NCBI GenBank assembly: GCA_001600455.1
Contig: BCKC01000010.1
Coordinates: 62,001 to 126,000, forward strand
Direction: 5' to 3'
DNA: 64,000 nt
Origin: Endocalyx cinctus
Lineage: Eukaryota; Ascomycota; Sordariomycetes; Amphisphaeriales; Apiosporaceae
Below the pieces are notes generated by a model that saw only the letters and a list, made by a program, of their open reading frames with translations, had not been told where the DNA came from and searched no databases. The position numbers and the translations under genes were made by a program. This document shows, piece by piece, positions 1 through 11,190 of this stretch (position 1 is its first letter; each line of letters starts with the position of its first letter).

Positions 1-572
1 GCGAGGATATGGCGGAAATGGTGGGTATGGGGAGGGCGGAGAGGGAGGAGAATGTCCTGCGGAGGTTGGAGAGAAACTGTGCTGTCCTGCAAAAATAGCA
101 ACAATCGGTCGAGGTTAGCATCGTAACAAAATGACGACTTTTGAAAGCCGAGATATTCACTCTCTTTCCAAAACACATACTCTTCCTCCGAAAATCCTCT
201 CCTTTCTTTCAGATCGGCGCCGGCGCAAAAACTCGCGTCAACCGCGCTAGCAATTATCAGCGCTCTTGTCGGATCCTTTTCGTCTGTCTCGGCGGCGCCC
301 CCAAACCGTGACCGAATGGCGGTCTCTTCGCCATCGGCGGTATATTGTGCTTGGATATCGTTTATCTCGGTCTCTAGGGTGGTTAATAACGCTCTCGATA
401 TGGCATTGCGCGCCGACGGTCGATTGAGCTCGAGTATACGGATGTGACCGGAGTTCGCAGTCGGGAGATTGGTGACTCTGATCAGCGGACTGGCTTCGCT
501 CGAGTATGGACGGATGAGGCGTCGAGAGCCTGTGGAAATCAATCGAACACTACAATTAAGTCGAGGAGGCAT
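1..572 (-). CDS. methylglutaconyl-CoA hydratase, mitochondrial (5' part only, runs off left edge)
   Basis: Enoyl-CoA hydratase/isomerase (crotonase) family; the closest match I recognise is the fungal AUH-type 3-methylglutaconyl-CoA hydratase of leucine breakdown in mitochondria. Exon 1 is 572-181 and exon 2 starts at 86 and continues past base 1. The intron 180-87 has a GTATGT donor, a GCTAAC branch site and a TTTGCAG acceptor. The N-terminus is arginine/serine-rich without acids (MPPRLNCSVRLISTG), as expected of a mitochondrial presequence. It is followed by the crotonase start motif ILELNRPSARNAIS (about residues 45-58) and the CoA/oxyanion segment SFCAGADLKERRGF (about 112-125). Exon 2 resumes with FLSNLRRTFSSLSALPIPTISA, typical of this family. 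The catalytic glutamates lie off the window. Family identity is firm; AUH rather than another hydratase is an inference. Confidence 0.85.
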   Translation of the reverse strand, partial: MPPRLNCSVRLISTGSRRLIRPYSSEASPLIRVTNLPTANSGHIRILELNRPSARNAISRALLTTLETEINDIQAQYTADGEETAIRSRFGGAAETDEKDPTRALIIASAVDASFCAGADLKERRGFSEEEYVFWKESEYLGFQKSSFCYDANLDRLLLFLQDSTVSLQPPQDILLPLRPPHTHHFRHIL

Positions 573-1219
573 GACTGGTATTATGTGCAATGGGGGTTAT
601 TCACGTCAAAGTTCAAGAATAAATGAGACGGAAAAGAGAAGATAGCTAGCTTTACGGTGTAATTGACGATAACCACCAGTATTGTAATCTAGTCGGTTAA
701 GCTCGGCTTCATTCGGCAAATATATATAAATATATAAATATATATATTTACTTAACGCTGACTCTACCCTGCTGCCCTGGTAATTTTTGATTTTGATTAT
801 TATTATTATTTTGTTCTCTCTTTTTATAGTTTATATTTTCTCTGTAATTTTAATATAATAATCTATACTACTCGAAATAAATTGAAATGGATGAATGTTG
901 TATATAATCTAAACTTTGAAATAAAACCTTCATGGAGGTGTTCTCCATTGTGGGTAGATGGCTTTTGGCTTGGTAGCGTGCATTGAATCATTGGCCCCAT
1001 ATGGACCTGTAAGAGTTGACTTTAACTGATGACTTCATTATATGACTTCTGCGTATAATTGAACATGAAAATTTCTTTACAGTTTTTGTACGTATTTAAA
1101 CCAGAATAAATATATATATATATATCATTGATCCCGCACTTCTATATTCTATATTTACCGAACGATAGCATTGCTAGTTTCGACAGAATCTCCCTTAAAC
1201 AATATACGCATAATCAACT
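573..1219. other. AT-rich intergenic region between two divergent genes
   Basis: Divergent promoter space of the hydratase (-) and the ankyrin gene (+). It contains a run of TATATAAATA units at about 719-748 and poly-A/T tracts around 780-860. No coding signal was seen. Confidence 0.6.
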
Positions 1220-1864
1220 ATGGCAAGCACTGAAGACATCACTTCCGAGGAGACAGTCCCGCCACCTATTCCAGTCGAAGCTATCGAGTTTGCAAGCCGT
1301 ATGTACGCCGCAGCTCGGGCGGGAGAGAGAGAAGTGTTTGAACAAGCTTTACCTGCTGGGTTACCACCTAATTTAACAAATGACAAAGGGGATACTCTTG
1401 TACGTAGCCTAAGTTTGAATATAATTGAATATGTAGTACAGCGATTAACCTTTTGTATATTAAAAAGCTTATGCTCGCTGCTTACTATGGACACGCCGAT
1501 CTAGTCAAGCTGCTGATCCGGCACGGCGCGGATCCTAACCGCTTGAACGATCGAGGTCAATCCCCACTCGCCGGAGCCGTATTCAAGAAGGAGGATAATG
1601 TGATAGATGTATGTATCTCCATATTTCCTTAACCACTTGATCCGATAAGTTTTCATACAATCTGTCGATATTCTCATCGAACGATTGAAGAGACGGTAGA
1701 GTAGAATGTTGCTAAACAGATATCAGGTATTAATTGAAGGGGGCGCCGATCCCGAACATGGTTCCCCTTCTGCTCTTGCGTGTTTGGCTATATTCAAACA
1801 AGAAGATAAATGGGGTGAAAAGTTCGCTGCTGCACCGGGAAAGGGGAAGATTAGGAAATCATGA
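1220..1864 (+). CDS. small ankyrin-repeat protein (152 aa)
   Basis: Three exons, 1220-1399, 1468-1608 and 1727-1864, all joined in phase 0 with GTACGT and GTATGT donors. The spliced product is 152 residues. An acidic N-terminus (MASTEDITSEE) leads into two to three ankyrin repeats: GLPPNLTNDKGDTL plus MLAAYYGHADLVKLLIRHGA, then DPNRLNDRGQSPLAGAV, then VLIEGGADPEHGSPSALACL. It ends in a short lysine-rich tail. Single-domain ankyrin proteins of this size are common in filamentous ascomycetes; the role is presumably protein-protein binding and no partner can be named. Intron positions fall at repeat boundaries, which supports the model. Confidence 0.85.
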
Positions 1865-2542
1865 TCTCTCTTTTTTGTAAATATATATATATATATATAA
1901 GAGAGAGATAGTGGGATAGAGAAAGATGGATAAAGAGAAAGAGAGATATACCCGACACTACGAATTACCAAGGGTACACGGATACCTAAAAGTGAGCAAA
2001 GTTTTATATCCCTACCAAGTCGATACCTTCTACTAACACCTGAAAAATTAGTGAAACTGAAGTCCCAAATTGGCAAAGTTTGGGGTGACAAGGGGTAGGG
2101 GTAATGAGGGGTCGGTCCTGAATTAGTGAACTTTTCGCAACTCGCCCATCTAAGAAAACTTTTCTTACTTTTCACCCTTTATTTACCACAAGTCAGTCAA
2201 ATTAGTTTTTTATTTGTTTTTATTTGATTTTACGAGCGAAACCTACGAATCCACTCTAAATCGAGTCAAAATCAAATATTTCCATAAAAAAAAAAAAAAA
2301 AGAGAGAGATAAAATAAAAATAAAGGAAGATCGAGTTTATTTTATTATGATAATAATTTATAATTACTTGAGGTAAAAAAAAAATACTTCAAATTCAGCA
2401 TCTAACAAAAAAGAAGAGAGAAAACTTTGCTTCTTCTTTCTTTGAAACCCTTCCCTGAACCAACATATATCTAAATATATATCAGAAAGAAGGGAAAAAA
2501 ACAAACAAAAACTATAAAATAAGCGGTGAAGATAGTAAAAAA
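1865..2542. other. intergenic region with microsatellites
   Basis: Between the ankyrin gene and the 2EXR gene, both on +. It holds a (TA)n tract at about 1880-1899, GA-rich stretches, a poly-A run near 2286-2300 and an A/T-rich leader just before the next start codon. No coding evidence was seen. Confidence 0.6.
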
Positions 2543-3706
2543 ATGTCGGCAGAAAATCATTCCCAACATCCAGATTCATCAATGCCTTTAGAATCAGATA
2601 GGATACCCGGCATTATATACGACATCCCTCACCACTCGCAAAGCGCCTTCGCCGTGCGTCCCAAAGGGGTGCATACGAAGCATCTGAACGAATGGGAGAG
2701 GTTCCGGGTCCGGACACTGTATTACGACGCGTGCATGACGAAGAAGCGCATCCAGGAGGTCACCGGTTACTCCGAGAGCCAGATCCGGACGGCGGTGCGC
2801 GCTAAGACGGCCCAGGTGGGTAAGCGTACCGGCCGGCCCAAGAAAGGTTCTTCTAATTCCCGGACCCCGCCTTCGTCTTCCTCTTCCGCCTTCGCTCAGC
2901 GGACGTCGGAGAGCAGAAGCCTCTTCGGCGAGGAATCGCCTACGAGGATGATAGAAGCCGACGAGGAGGAGGATGAGGATGAGGATGTCGACGACGATCT
3001 CGAGGGGGCGGGAAGAGGGGCTACGCTCGCACACGACAACAACAACAACTTCCACCCGCAAACATATCACCATCATTATCATCACCAAAATCCAAACGGC
3101 GCCAACCGCATAAGTGGCAATTCAAGAATAATAACTCCGGCTCAGACGGACCAGAAGACGAATTTCAATCATCTCCCTCCCAACCTCCGCCGGCACATCT
3201 GGAACCTCGTCCTCTCCTCCCCTTCTCCTCAGCACATCACGTTCTCCTGGCCCATGGAAACGAGCCGCAGCTTCCCGTGGGTATGCGTGCGAGCCGACGA
3301 CGTGATTGACACGCCCGCCTGGCACGCGTACCTGGAGCGGCGGCACGCGCCGGCGACGCACCTGTGGCAGATCAGTCGGGAGTCGCGGGCGGTCATGCTC
3401 GAGCGGTTGACCCCCGTCGCCATATCCCTAGTCTTCCAGCGCGGCGTCTTGCCGCCTCATCATACCGTCTGGGTCGATCGGACGCGCGACGCGGTGCGGC
3501 TGGTCGACGGGCCGTCGACGTCTCAGTCGCCGCCGTCGTCGTCAGAGGAAGAGACGACGGCTCTTCTCCAGCGCGCCGGTGGCGAAGTACTTTCGGCCAT
3601 CGTTAGAGATTGCAAGAGCATTTTTTATTGGCGGTCTCAGTCTCAGTCTCGGCTCATGGCCATGGGGCAGCGAAGGGATTCCCAGCAGCAAGAGGAAGCT
3701 ACATAA
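2543..3706 (+). CDS. HTH / AT-hook / 2EXR-domain protein (387 aa)
   Basis: Single exon. Residues about 45-90 form a helix-turn-helix like that of Tc1/mariner-type transposases: WERFRVRTLYYDA, then KKRIQEVTGYSESQIRTAVR. An AT-hook-like core, KRTGRPKKG, follows at about 94-102. Next come a serine/proline-rich linker, a strongly acidic patch (DEEEDEDEDVDDD) and His/Asn-rich low complexity. The C-terminal half (about 208-330) is a 2EXR domain: FNHLPPNLRRHIWNLVL, then THLWQISRESRAVML. 2EXR proteins are abundant in fungi and mostly uncharacterised. The added HTH and AT hook suggest DNA binding, possibly a domesticated transposase DNA-binding module; that is inference. The coding sequence is GC-rich compared with its flanks. 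Confidence 0.8.
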   Translation: MSAENHSQHPDSSMPLESDRIPGIIYDIPHHSQSAFAVRPKGVHTKHLNEWERFRVRTLYYDACMTKKRIQEVTGYSESQIRTAVRAKTAQVGKRTGRPKKGSSNSRTPPSSSSSAFAQRTSESRSLFGEESPTRMIEADEEEDEDEDVDDDLEGAGRGATLAHDNNNNFHPQTYHHHYHHQNPNGANRISGNSRIITPAQTDQKTNFNHLPPNLRRHIWNLVLSSPSPQHITFSWPMETSRSFPWVCVRADDVIDTPAWHAYLERRHAPATHLWQISRESRAVMLERLTPVAISLVFQRGVLPPHHTVWVDRTRDAVRLVDGPSTSQSPPSSSEEETTALLQRAGGEVLSAIVRDCKSIFYWRSQSQSRLMAMGQRRDSQQQEEAT

Positions 3707-4402
3707 AAGAGAGTCTAGAGATGCGCAGAAGTCCTAACGAGAGAAGAAGAAAAAACTAGTTGTTACCTTTAAGATAGCCTTTATCGTTATACGCTAGAAA
3801 GATATTTACACGCCGGGGGGGGGAAGGAATAAATAAATCAATAAATAAATCCGGAGAGAGAAAAGTTAGGTCCAACCAGATAAACACAAATCTTTCTCTG
3901 CCAAAGACGAAAGCAGTAAGTCTGGGACCATCTTGGATCCTGTGGAAGACTCCCCACCACTTGTTCTTTCCATTAGTAGGCGCTATTCCTACTGATCCAT
4001 TATCTCTCCTGCTGTCAAACTCTGAGTGAGTTAAAGTATCATCAAATGTACCTAGTGCATCCGACTGAAAATGCACTATTGCTAGGATAGTGACCGATTC
4101 ATTTATTTGTACTGGCACTGCTACTATTTACTTTGCATTGACTATTTACTGCCCATTTCCCTTCTTATCGTTCAACGTCATGATGCATTCATCATTGCAA
4201 CCCATAAATATCATGTATTAGGGTGCGTGTATATTCAAACAAACCATCCCAGCCCCGAGCCGTTCGCCTGTACTTGAATCTTGAGAATTCCCATAAAAGC
4301 ATGAACTGATAAAGAGGGGTATAAAGTTTGATACCTCCCTACTCAGCTTGTTTCATAACCTGAAGCATGAAGAATAGGATCGTGTTTAGCGGCTGCCATC
4401 TC
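3707..4402. other. convergent 3' region
   Basis: Lies between the 2EXR gene (+) and the deubiquitinase gene (-), so it holds both 3' UTRs. Visible are a run of nine G at 3815-3823 and AATA repeats just after it. No supported gene. Confidence 0.55.
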
Positions 4403-7400
4403 CTATAGTAGCTGCTCGTACGATGGGAGTTCATCAGCGTTGATGTCTACTGTGTCAACTATATGCATCTCCATGTCGTCCTGTATCGGCCCAATAGGTT
4501 CATCTACCGTTAGTTGGCGAGTTGGTATTTCGACCAGTTCATCCTTGATGTTATCTCGGACGTAGGCAATGTAATATGGGTCTCCACCTTCGTTTAGCTC
4601 ATCTAAAAGTGCCTGTGTCGTGCGAGTGTCCTCAGTCACTAAGCTATCGTTAAACTTGTACCATACACCCTTAGCAAAGTCGCGAATCCAGACCCAGTAA
4701 TGACCCGCATTCATACCTCCTCCATGGCATATGATGGCGTGTATGGAATACTTCTCCTCTTGAAGCAGGTTGACAAGCGTATCTTGTGTCTCTCGAAGAG
4801 CACTGCGTTCTAGCTCATCCACATCTTCGGTTCGCTTAAGATGCTCGGAAAGAACCTGTGCAAAGAGATGAACACTTGAGTTATCCAGGTCTTCGAGAAT
4901 ATAGTTGTGATAGGGATTGTTTACCTTGTCAAACTCAAGTCTCTCGGTCGACTCAGCCGGTGATAATAGAACCTTCTTGAAGGGAGACTCACAGGAGGAA
5001 TCGGCATAGTTAGTATCCGAAACAGTGCCGCGCTTTCTCTTAGTCTGATCAGGGCTATCATCCCAAGAAACATCGAGCAGCTTGAAAGCATCGTTCTCAG
5101 ATACCGGAGGTTCCAATTGTTCATATTCTTGCGGCCAGCTACTCGAATTGTCCTGGCTTATGTTGGCATCATGGTCGCGCTGCAAGTCCCCCATCAACTC
5201 TTTGAGCGCCCACATTCGACGTCTAGCGCTATCAAGAGGAGAACCCTCACTCGTTTCCATGTACCTGTCAAGGTAAAGTTCTTCAGGGATCACAACGGCG
5301 TTCTTATTTTTTTGACCAGAAGCTTCAGTCCGTTGTATGCAGACGTGCAGAATAGGGGGTAATTTTGAAATGGCTGCGTAACGTGCTGCGTCGCTTCCGT
5401 CAAGAACTTCATAAGCAAAGTTAAGGTCCAATGCTTCATACAATGTCCTCTTTGTCTTCTTTTCCTTGTCCGGGTGTGGGTAGGCTCTGATCGAGCGCTC
5501 GGGGACAACCTCGACGGCTTTTACAAGTCTCGCATTATCAGGGCCAACAGTTGACTTATTCTCCGTATAGTTCTTTAAAATTGTGAAGAAGGTCTCGGTA
5601 ATCTGATCCGCCTGAAGATTCGGCTTGCCTGGAATCGACCCGGTAGAACGCACCGCACGCATCAAGTGCTCGATTATATTACCCATAATTTCTTCAACGT
5701 CTTGCTGCGAAGTGCCTGAGCGGTCAGATACCTCCAGACGTCGGGAAATATCAGCAATCTTTTTGTCCAGCCCCGTTTCCGCTTCGTCATCCATGGGCTG
5801 CTGAATAATCGGCTTAATCGGGGTGTCGTCTGCGTCTCCAATCAACGTATGTGAGCTTCGGGAACTAGCCGTCTCTATGTGATCATTCACAGATTGCACG
5901 GTGACGTTCACTGTATCGGGTTGAAATTCCCTAACCGGAGGCGCTGGCGAAGGCCTTGCTGGCAATGGAGGTGGCTGTACGCTAGTATTCTTACTGAGGA
6001 TTTCCTTTGCAGAGGACAGCGCGGTATTCGCTAGCTTCTGCGATGGACTCGGTACATTGTCGATAGCAGATTGTAGGTCAGAAAAGAGGACGCTGAGCAT
6101 CTCAACAACTAGATCGAGGTCAAAAGCCGCGTAAAATCATTAAGAGGAAACGACAACACTTACATTGCCGAGCAACAATTGCTTCCTCGAGACTCATCGC
6201 CATACCACTACCTCCGGTCCGACGTCTGCTCACAGCCTCTTCATCCAAGTCTAGTTGCACCTCGTTATAATTCATAACAACATGCCGAACGACTTTCACG
6301 GTAAAGAAATATTGTAATAAACTGTTGAGGTAACAGGTATTACCTATATTTCTAAGACCGCTCGGTAAGTCTCTAGCAGCGTTCGTTTCTGAGTAGGTAA
6401 TTTCGGGATTCTTGTCTGCGAGGCTAGTTGCTTGATTGAAATCCTCAAATGTTTTGACTGTTTCTTCTAGTTCTGTAGCCTCGCGGTGTTCGCTCTGATC
6501 ACGCTTCCAGTCGGCGAGACATTTAAGAGCCTCGATAATGATTCGGCTATCTAGCTGGCCGTTCTGAGCAACAACATATCAGCTTCTATCGTAGCTATGA
6601 AGATAAAATCCATTGCACTCACTTTAGCCATAGCACACTGTTTGATAATCTCCGCGGTCCAGTTTACCTCGACCTCAAGATATTTGGCGGCTGAGGAGAC
6701 AGTCATTTCCATATTCATGGATGCGCCGGAGTCGAGATCCATCATTTCAACTGGGCCGGGTTCGTCGACCTGGCTTCGGTACAGAACAAGGTCAAATGCG
6801 TCGTCTTCGCTGCGAACTTGCAGACAGCTAATGCCTGCGTCTATATATTCAAGCCTTTTTTCAGGGCAGCGTTTAGATAACGTTGTAGCAACCCAGGTAA
6901 TCACTTGAGGCGAGTGATCCGGTAGACAGCCTAGTAGATCCAGATGAGACAGGGTTAGTTGAGTAGCTTTTGAGTCTGGCAGAGTCTCTTGTCTATAACC
7001 AGCATGAAAACACTGCCGAATTCGATCCCAAGCGCTGGAAAGTTGAACAGTAGGTATGAATAGTTCTACTTCTGATTTCATGTCTTCGTAGACTGCACGT
7101 AGAGTATCTTTTTCTGTCGGCTGTTTTAATTCTTCGAGCACCGGGAACGTTAGGCATTTATCGTTGTCTCCATCAATATTTTCTTTTAGTCCCAAGGTCT
7201 TGAATATGTTGGTGAATTGGTCGCGGAATGAAACCAAATAACGCTTGTTACGAGTCTTGATTCTTAAAGGACCACGTTCATCATTGATGGGTTTAGCTAG
7301 AGAATCTAGAAGATATTGACGGAGTGTTAATAGAACGTTCTGGCCATAGTCATCAGGCAGGGACAGAAATCGTTCCGGATCTTCAGTTCGAGCAACTTGG

Positions 7401-7951
7401 AGATTGGTGAACACTCGATCCTTATCTTCCAGTCTTATAATATCAGCATGAGAGATTTTAGGCCTCATAACCCAAACTTCAACTGTGAAAAAGCAGTTTT
7501 CGGCAATACAAATGTATTCCACTTCGCCGATGGTCTTGAAATGGCGTTTACTTGTTCCATCACCCATATAACATGCAGTCAGAATGTGACACGGATGGCT
7601 CTCGTCAAATGGGAGAATATCTCTCGCATCATTTTTAACGTAGAAATGATGCTGGCATCGTTTACACACACAAGAAGCAACGCAAAACTCGGCTGTCGAG
7701 CTTGATTGCTCTTGTGTGAGATACAACTCATGCTCACGACATCCTGTGTTATGCCTGGTCAGCTCGGGAAGCTCGGAACTGAGAAGTTCTCGAAGAACTC
7801 GGGGAGGAGTGTAACCTGTTTATCGTCAGCTAACAATCATAACACGACATAGTACTGTAGTAGTTAAGTGATATTTACAGCGCTGGTTTCCTGCACTCAG
7901 ATTCGCAATAGCGATCTCTTGCAAGTCAGATTTTGTCCTATGCTCATCCAT
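4403..7951 (-). CDS. ubp2: ubiquitin carboxyl-terminal hydrolase, UBP2 type (1123 aa)
   Basis: Cysteine protease of the USP family that removes ubiquitin from proteins. Four exons: 7951-7879, 7815-6623, 6563-6164 and 6108-4403; all junctions keep frame and have GTAAAT, GTGAGT and GTAAGT donors. Spliced length is 1123 residues. The Cys box is GLRNIGNTCYLNSLLQYFF with the nucleophile at about Cys499. The His box is GHYWVWIRDF (His about 1025), followed by WYKFNDSLV with the third catalytic residue. The N-terminal region carries CVCKRCQHHF, a zinc-ribbon-like pair, and conserved UBP2-like sequence; the USP fold is interrupted by a long insert between the boxes, as in yeast Ubp2. Yeast Ubp2 works with Rsp5 and trims K63 chains; the same role here is inferred from homology only. 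Confidence 0.9.
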
Positions 7952-9392
7952 GTCGTATATATCCTTGGCTAGACAGTATCATGCTAGGATCTTCAACCGG
8001 GAGAGATTTGGGCTGTAGGATATGATACACTATATAATGAAGTACTAGAAATTCAATTCCAGGTTAGTAAAGAAAGATCTTGTACATGCGGTAGTAATGA
8101 CAAAAAGTGCTAATAAATAAGTAACCTTGTGAAATCAGGAAATGGAAGATTGCGATTATTGCAGCCTTGTACAGTAACAAGCCTCCAAAATGGCTTAGTA
8201 GGACTGCTGATTGGAAAGAAAGTCTGCGACGTCAAGCCAATTAGTGCACCTTTCATTGTGCATAGATTATATATATACACACATGTCCATACACATAATT
8301 ATTCCTACACCAGCCCTGTGATGAAAGGGGGATCAAGTCAAGGACTGGAAGATGAATTATCTTCAATAATTCACCACTGTCACTAATTAAAACAAGATCC
8401 TAGGAGGCATCGTATCCAAAGTCCGTGACTAGACCGATACATTGTCGCTTTTCTTGTAAAGAATAAGAATAAAGAATAATGCTATGATAACTCATACCTT
8501 TAGTGATAAGCTGACGAAGTAGCGCAGTGGGGAAGAACTCGAAGCAGATTACTGCTGAAGAGGAACGCTCATAGAGTTACGGACTCGTGAGCTAAAATTA
8601 GATATGTGGGAGGAAGAGGTATTGCCAAATATCTAAAGGCAGAAGATAGGAAAAGTAGATGAAAGAGCACGCCAGTATGTGAACGGGACGTAACAAAGAC
8701 TGGATGTACACTCCAGGTCTGTAACCTCTGACCTGACTATGACCGATCGTAATGACGTAAAGGTGTTCTGAAAGGTAGAACTTTAGGTATTAATTAAGAA
8801 ATTGGGGGGAAAAAAAGAAACGAACTCGTGATTGTAAAATAAAATAAGCACTCTGTAATGAAGAAAGAAGAGAACGCCAGGGATTTCGGTTTCCTTTCCT
8901 GATTTATTAACACAGGTTGAATGATCCAGAAGTATTGAACATAATGTGACTGACTATATGACTGCAGGCGGATCCATATTGTATTGTATTGTGAGCCTAC
9001 TCTAGCCTACCCTCAATGACTAAGTATAGAAGTCAGTGGTAAATTGACTACGGACCCGGTACTTCAATATATCGGTTTATCGCAAAACATATGGTAGAGC
9101 GATACAGCGCTAACCTGATTGATGCCCCTACTCAGTAGGTTAGGGTCATCTTCGGAAAAACTATTCTGCAATATCGAAAGTAAATCCGATTTGGTTAGTA
9201 CGTTCTATCTAGTAGTAGTACTCCTCCTACCTTAATAGAACTCAAATCAAATCCCCCAATTCTTCATCTCTAAGCTTTGTTAATTAAACAGCTCATCCAC
9301 CAACTAAAAAAAAAAAAAAAGACCTCTATACCAGTATCATTTGTTCCACACCGAAGATCTCGCATATCTACAGTAATATTGAGTTTACGGTG
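7952..9392. other. 1.4 kb divergent intergenic region
   Basis: Divergent promoter space of the deubiquitinase (-) and the complex I subunit (+). Short AT-rich tracts and an A15-type run near 9306-9320 are visible. I read all frames and see no convincing exon. Confidence 0.55.
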
Positions 9393-10230
9393 ATGGCAAA
9401 CCCTCATCCCATCAAACCGTTAGAGGTGTCTGAGGAACACACTTATCATCAGAAAGATGCCATCAAATTAGGAATCCAAGGTTCCTTAATAGGTGGCGGT
9501 GCTGGTCTCTTAGCTGCTGCTGTGAAAAACTCCCTTGAGAAGCGCAATGTAGGAGCTTTTGGTGTGTTTACTAGACATGGAAGTATCATTGGCATATTAG
9601 GTACGTTCCCAATTACTTACTTAAATCTTTTCAAGTGAGGGGAGAACTCAAACCATTGAAATGACAGTAGCTAATACACATGGTTTTATCTCATAGCTGC
9701 CACGACTTCTGTTTACACATTCACGAAAGCTGCCTCCGCCAATCTACGCCAGAAAGACGACTACGTTAATATCACCGTCGCCTCATTTTTAGGAGGAGCC
9801 ACGGCAGCCTTGAAAAGTATGATTCACCTAGATTATCGAACCTCCTAACGATATGGCGCTGACATCTGGGTGATTTAGTTGGTCGAATCCCTCATATTCT
9901 TGGAACAGGGGCCGCTTTTTCGGTAGTCCTTAGCGTATTCGAGTATTGCGGTGGAAGTTTACGTGGCAAACCTGAATTACCCAACATAGACGAGTATGAC
10001 CGGAAGGAAGCTCTACGAACCAATCGTAGACGACCAATGAGCGAGACCATTGCGATCATCGGCGAGGGCAGAGGTAAGTCTTATCGCATTGTGGCATATA
10101 TCAACGCGTATCTTCTTTATGTTTCTAACCATCTACAGGTATTGAGCCTCCAGGCTATCAGGAGCGGAGACGAGAACGATTGAAAGAAAAATATGGCATC
10201 GATATCAACCCGGTCTCGGCGAATGTTTAA
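9393..10230 (+). CDS. NADH:ubiquinone oxidoreductase 21.3 kDa subunit (NDUFA11-like, 204 aa)
   Basis: Accessory membrane subunit of respiratory complex I in the inner mitochondrial membrane, of the Tim17/22/23-like fold. Four exons: 9393-9600, 9697-9816, 9879-10073 and 10139-10230, all phase 1. The spliced protein is 204 residues, matching the size of the Neurospora subunit. Glycine-rich hydrophobic segments (GSLIGGGAGLLAAAV; FLGGATAALK; ILGTGAAFSVVLSVFEY) are the membrane helices. The C-terminal matrix tail contains EALRTNRRRP and GYQERRRERLKEKYGIDINP, which are hallmark sequences of fungal orthologues. The start is the second ATG-like codon after a GTG, in the context ACGGTGATGG. Identity is firm from the tail motif. 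Confidence 0.92.
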
Positions 10231-10665
10231 TGAATTGAAGTGGAGCGAATAAGGATTGGTCAAAAGGGCCAGACCTAATACTTGTACATATATAATGGCG
10301 TATTTCTTCTGTTCTCATCCAGAAATTTAGCAGCAATTGTGATGGTGGGTGAAATGTTGCCTCATCACAAAAAATAGTCTCGGTACGTAGATTCCTCTTC
10401 CTCACATCCTTTCATCCTACTCAATTCCATGATGAATTCTCTTTTAGAGGCTGTTTATGACTCATTATTTGATGAGCGTGATTCATATAATACACCAATG
10501 TTCTATCCTTTTCTGATATCAATATACATGAATTAATCAAACATTTGCGGAATACACAAAAGTACAGATCTGGGCTAACTGATATCAATGGATCGATTAT
10601 AGCTCCCTACATATGGATCTTCCTTGAATTCGATCTCACAAATTGTCTTCCTATCCCCATTTTAT
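10231..10665. other. convergent 3' region
   Basis: 3' UTRs of the complex I subunit (+) and the DUF167 gene (-). No other signal was seen. Confidence 0.5.
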
Positions 10666-11190
10666 TCAAGACGGGCAGTTCTTACCGAGCAGCCTTCCCT
10701 TCACCGCAGCGGCGAGCTCGCCTATATCTCCAGCTTCTATACCCATTTTACGTTGGAAGCTGGTAGCGGCAAACGTGATGGTCTTGTCCCTTGATTTCAA
10801 ACCATGCGTGATTTGCAGGTCCGTCTTCGGTATTCCGAGTGTCTAAATTGCCCTTTGCTCAGCAAGATACACCTCTCTTACCTATGTTTATTTGTCACGG
10901 CCACTCTTCTGACGTTCTGTAATGTTGAAGGGCGAGTCGAGCAAGACTTAAATGGTATGTGGAAAGACAAAGGTGATAAAACTTACTTGACTTAAAACCT
11001 CTAGTACAGCCTTATTCGACTTGCCGTCCTGGGGCTGGGCTGCAACGCACAGCTCAATAATGTCGTCTCCAACAGCCGTCACTCCTTCGCGTACTTTGCT
11101 TGCACCTGGACGAATGTGGCATCTTAGTTGCAGGCATATGTCCTTAGAAGATTTTGTCACAATACTGATTGCGCTGCGAGGTGTGGCCAT
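10666..11190 (-). CDS. DUF167 / UPF0235 (YggU-like) family protein (126 aa)
   Basis: Two exons, 11190-10987 and 10842-10666, joined in phase 0 (GTAAGT donor, AATTTAG acceptor), giving 126 residues. It shows the family features: a first strand with LRCHIRPGASK, the turn VGDDIIELCVAAQPQDGKSN, and the C-terminal part LQITHGLKSRDKTITFA. The DGKSN segment is the family's most conserved stretch. The biochemical function of this family is unknown in all kingdoms. The gene is convergent with the complex I subunit and divergent from the RNA-repair-like gene. Family assignment is confident; nothing can be said on pathway. Confidence 0.87.

Noticed and set aside
444..626. Plus-strand frame of 60 codons
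   Set aside because: Antisense to exon 1 of the methylglutaconyl-CoA hydratase, which carries clear family motifs.
1723..2175. Minus-strand frame of 150 codons
   Set aside because: It lies over exon 3 of the ankyrin gene and a TA microsatellite; composition is low complexity.
3756..4118. Minus-strand frame of 120 codons between two convergent genes
   Set aside because: Runs through a G9/C9 tract and 3' UTR-like DNA; no domain or splice support.
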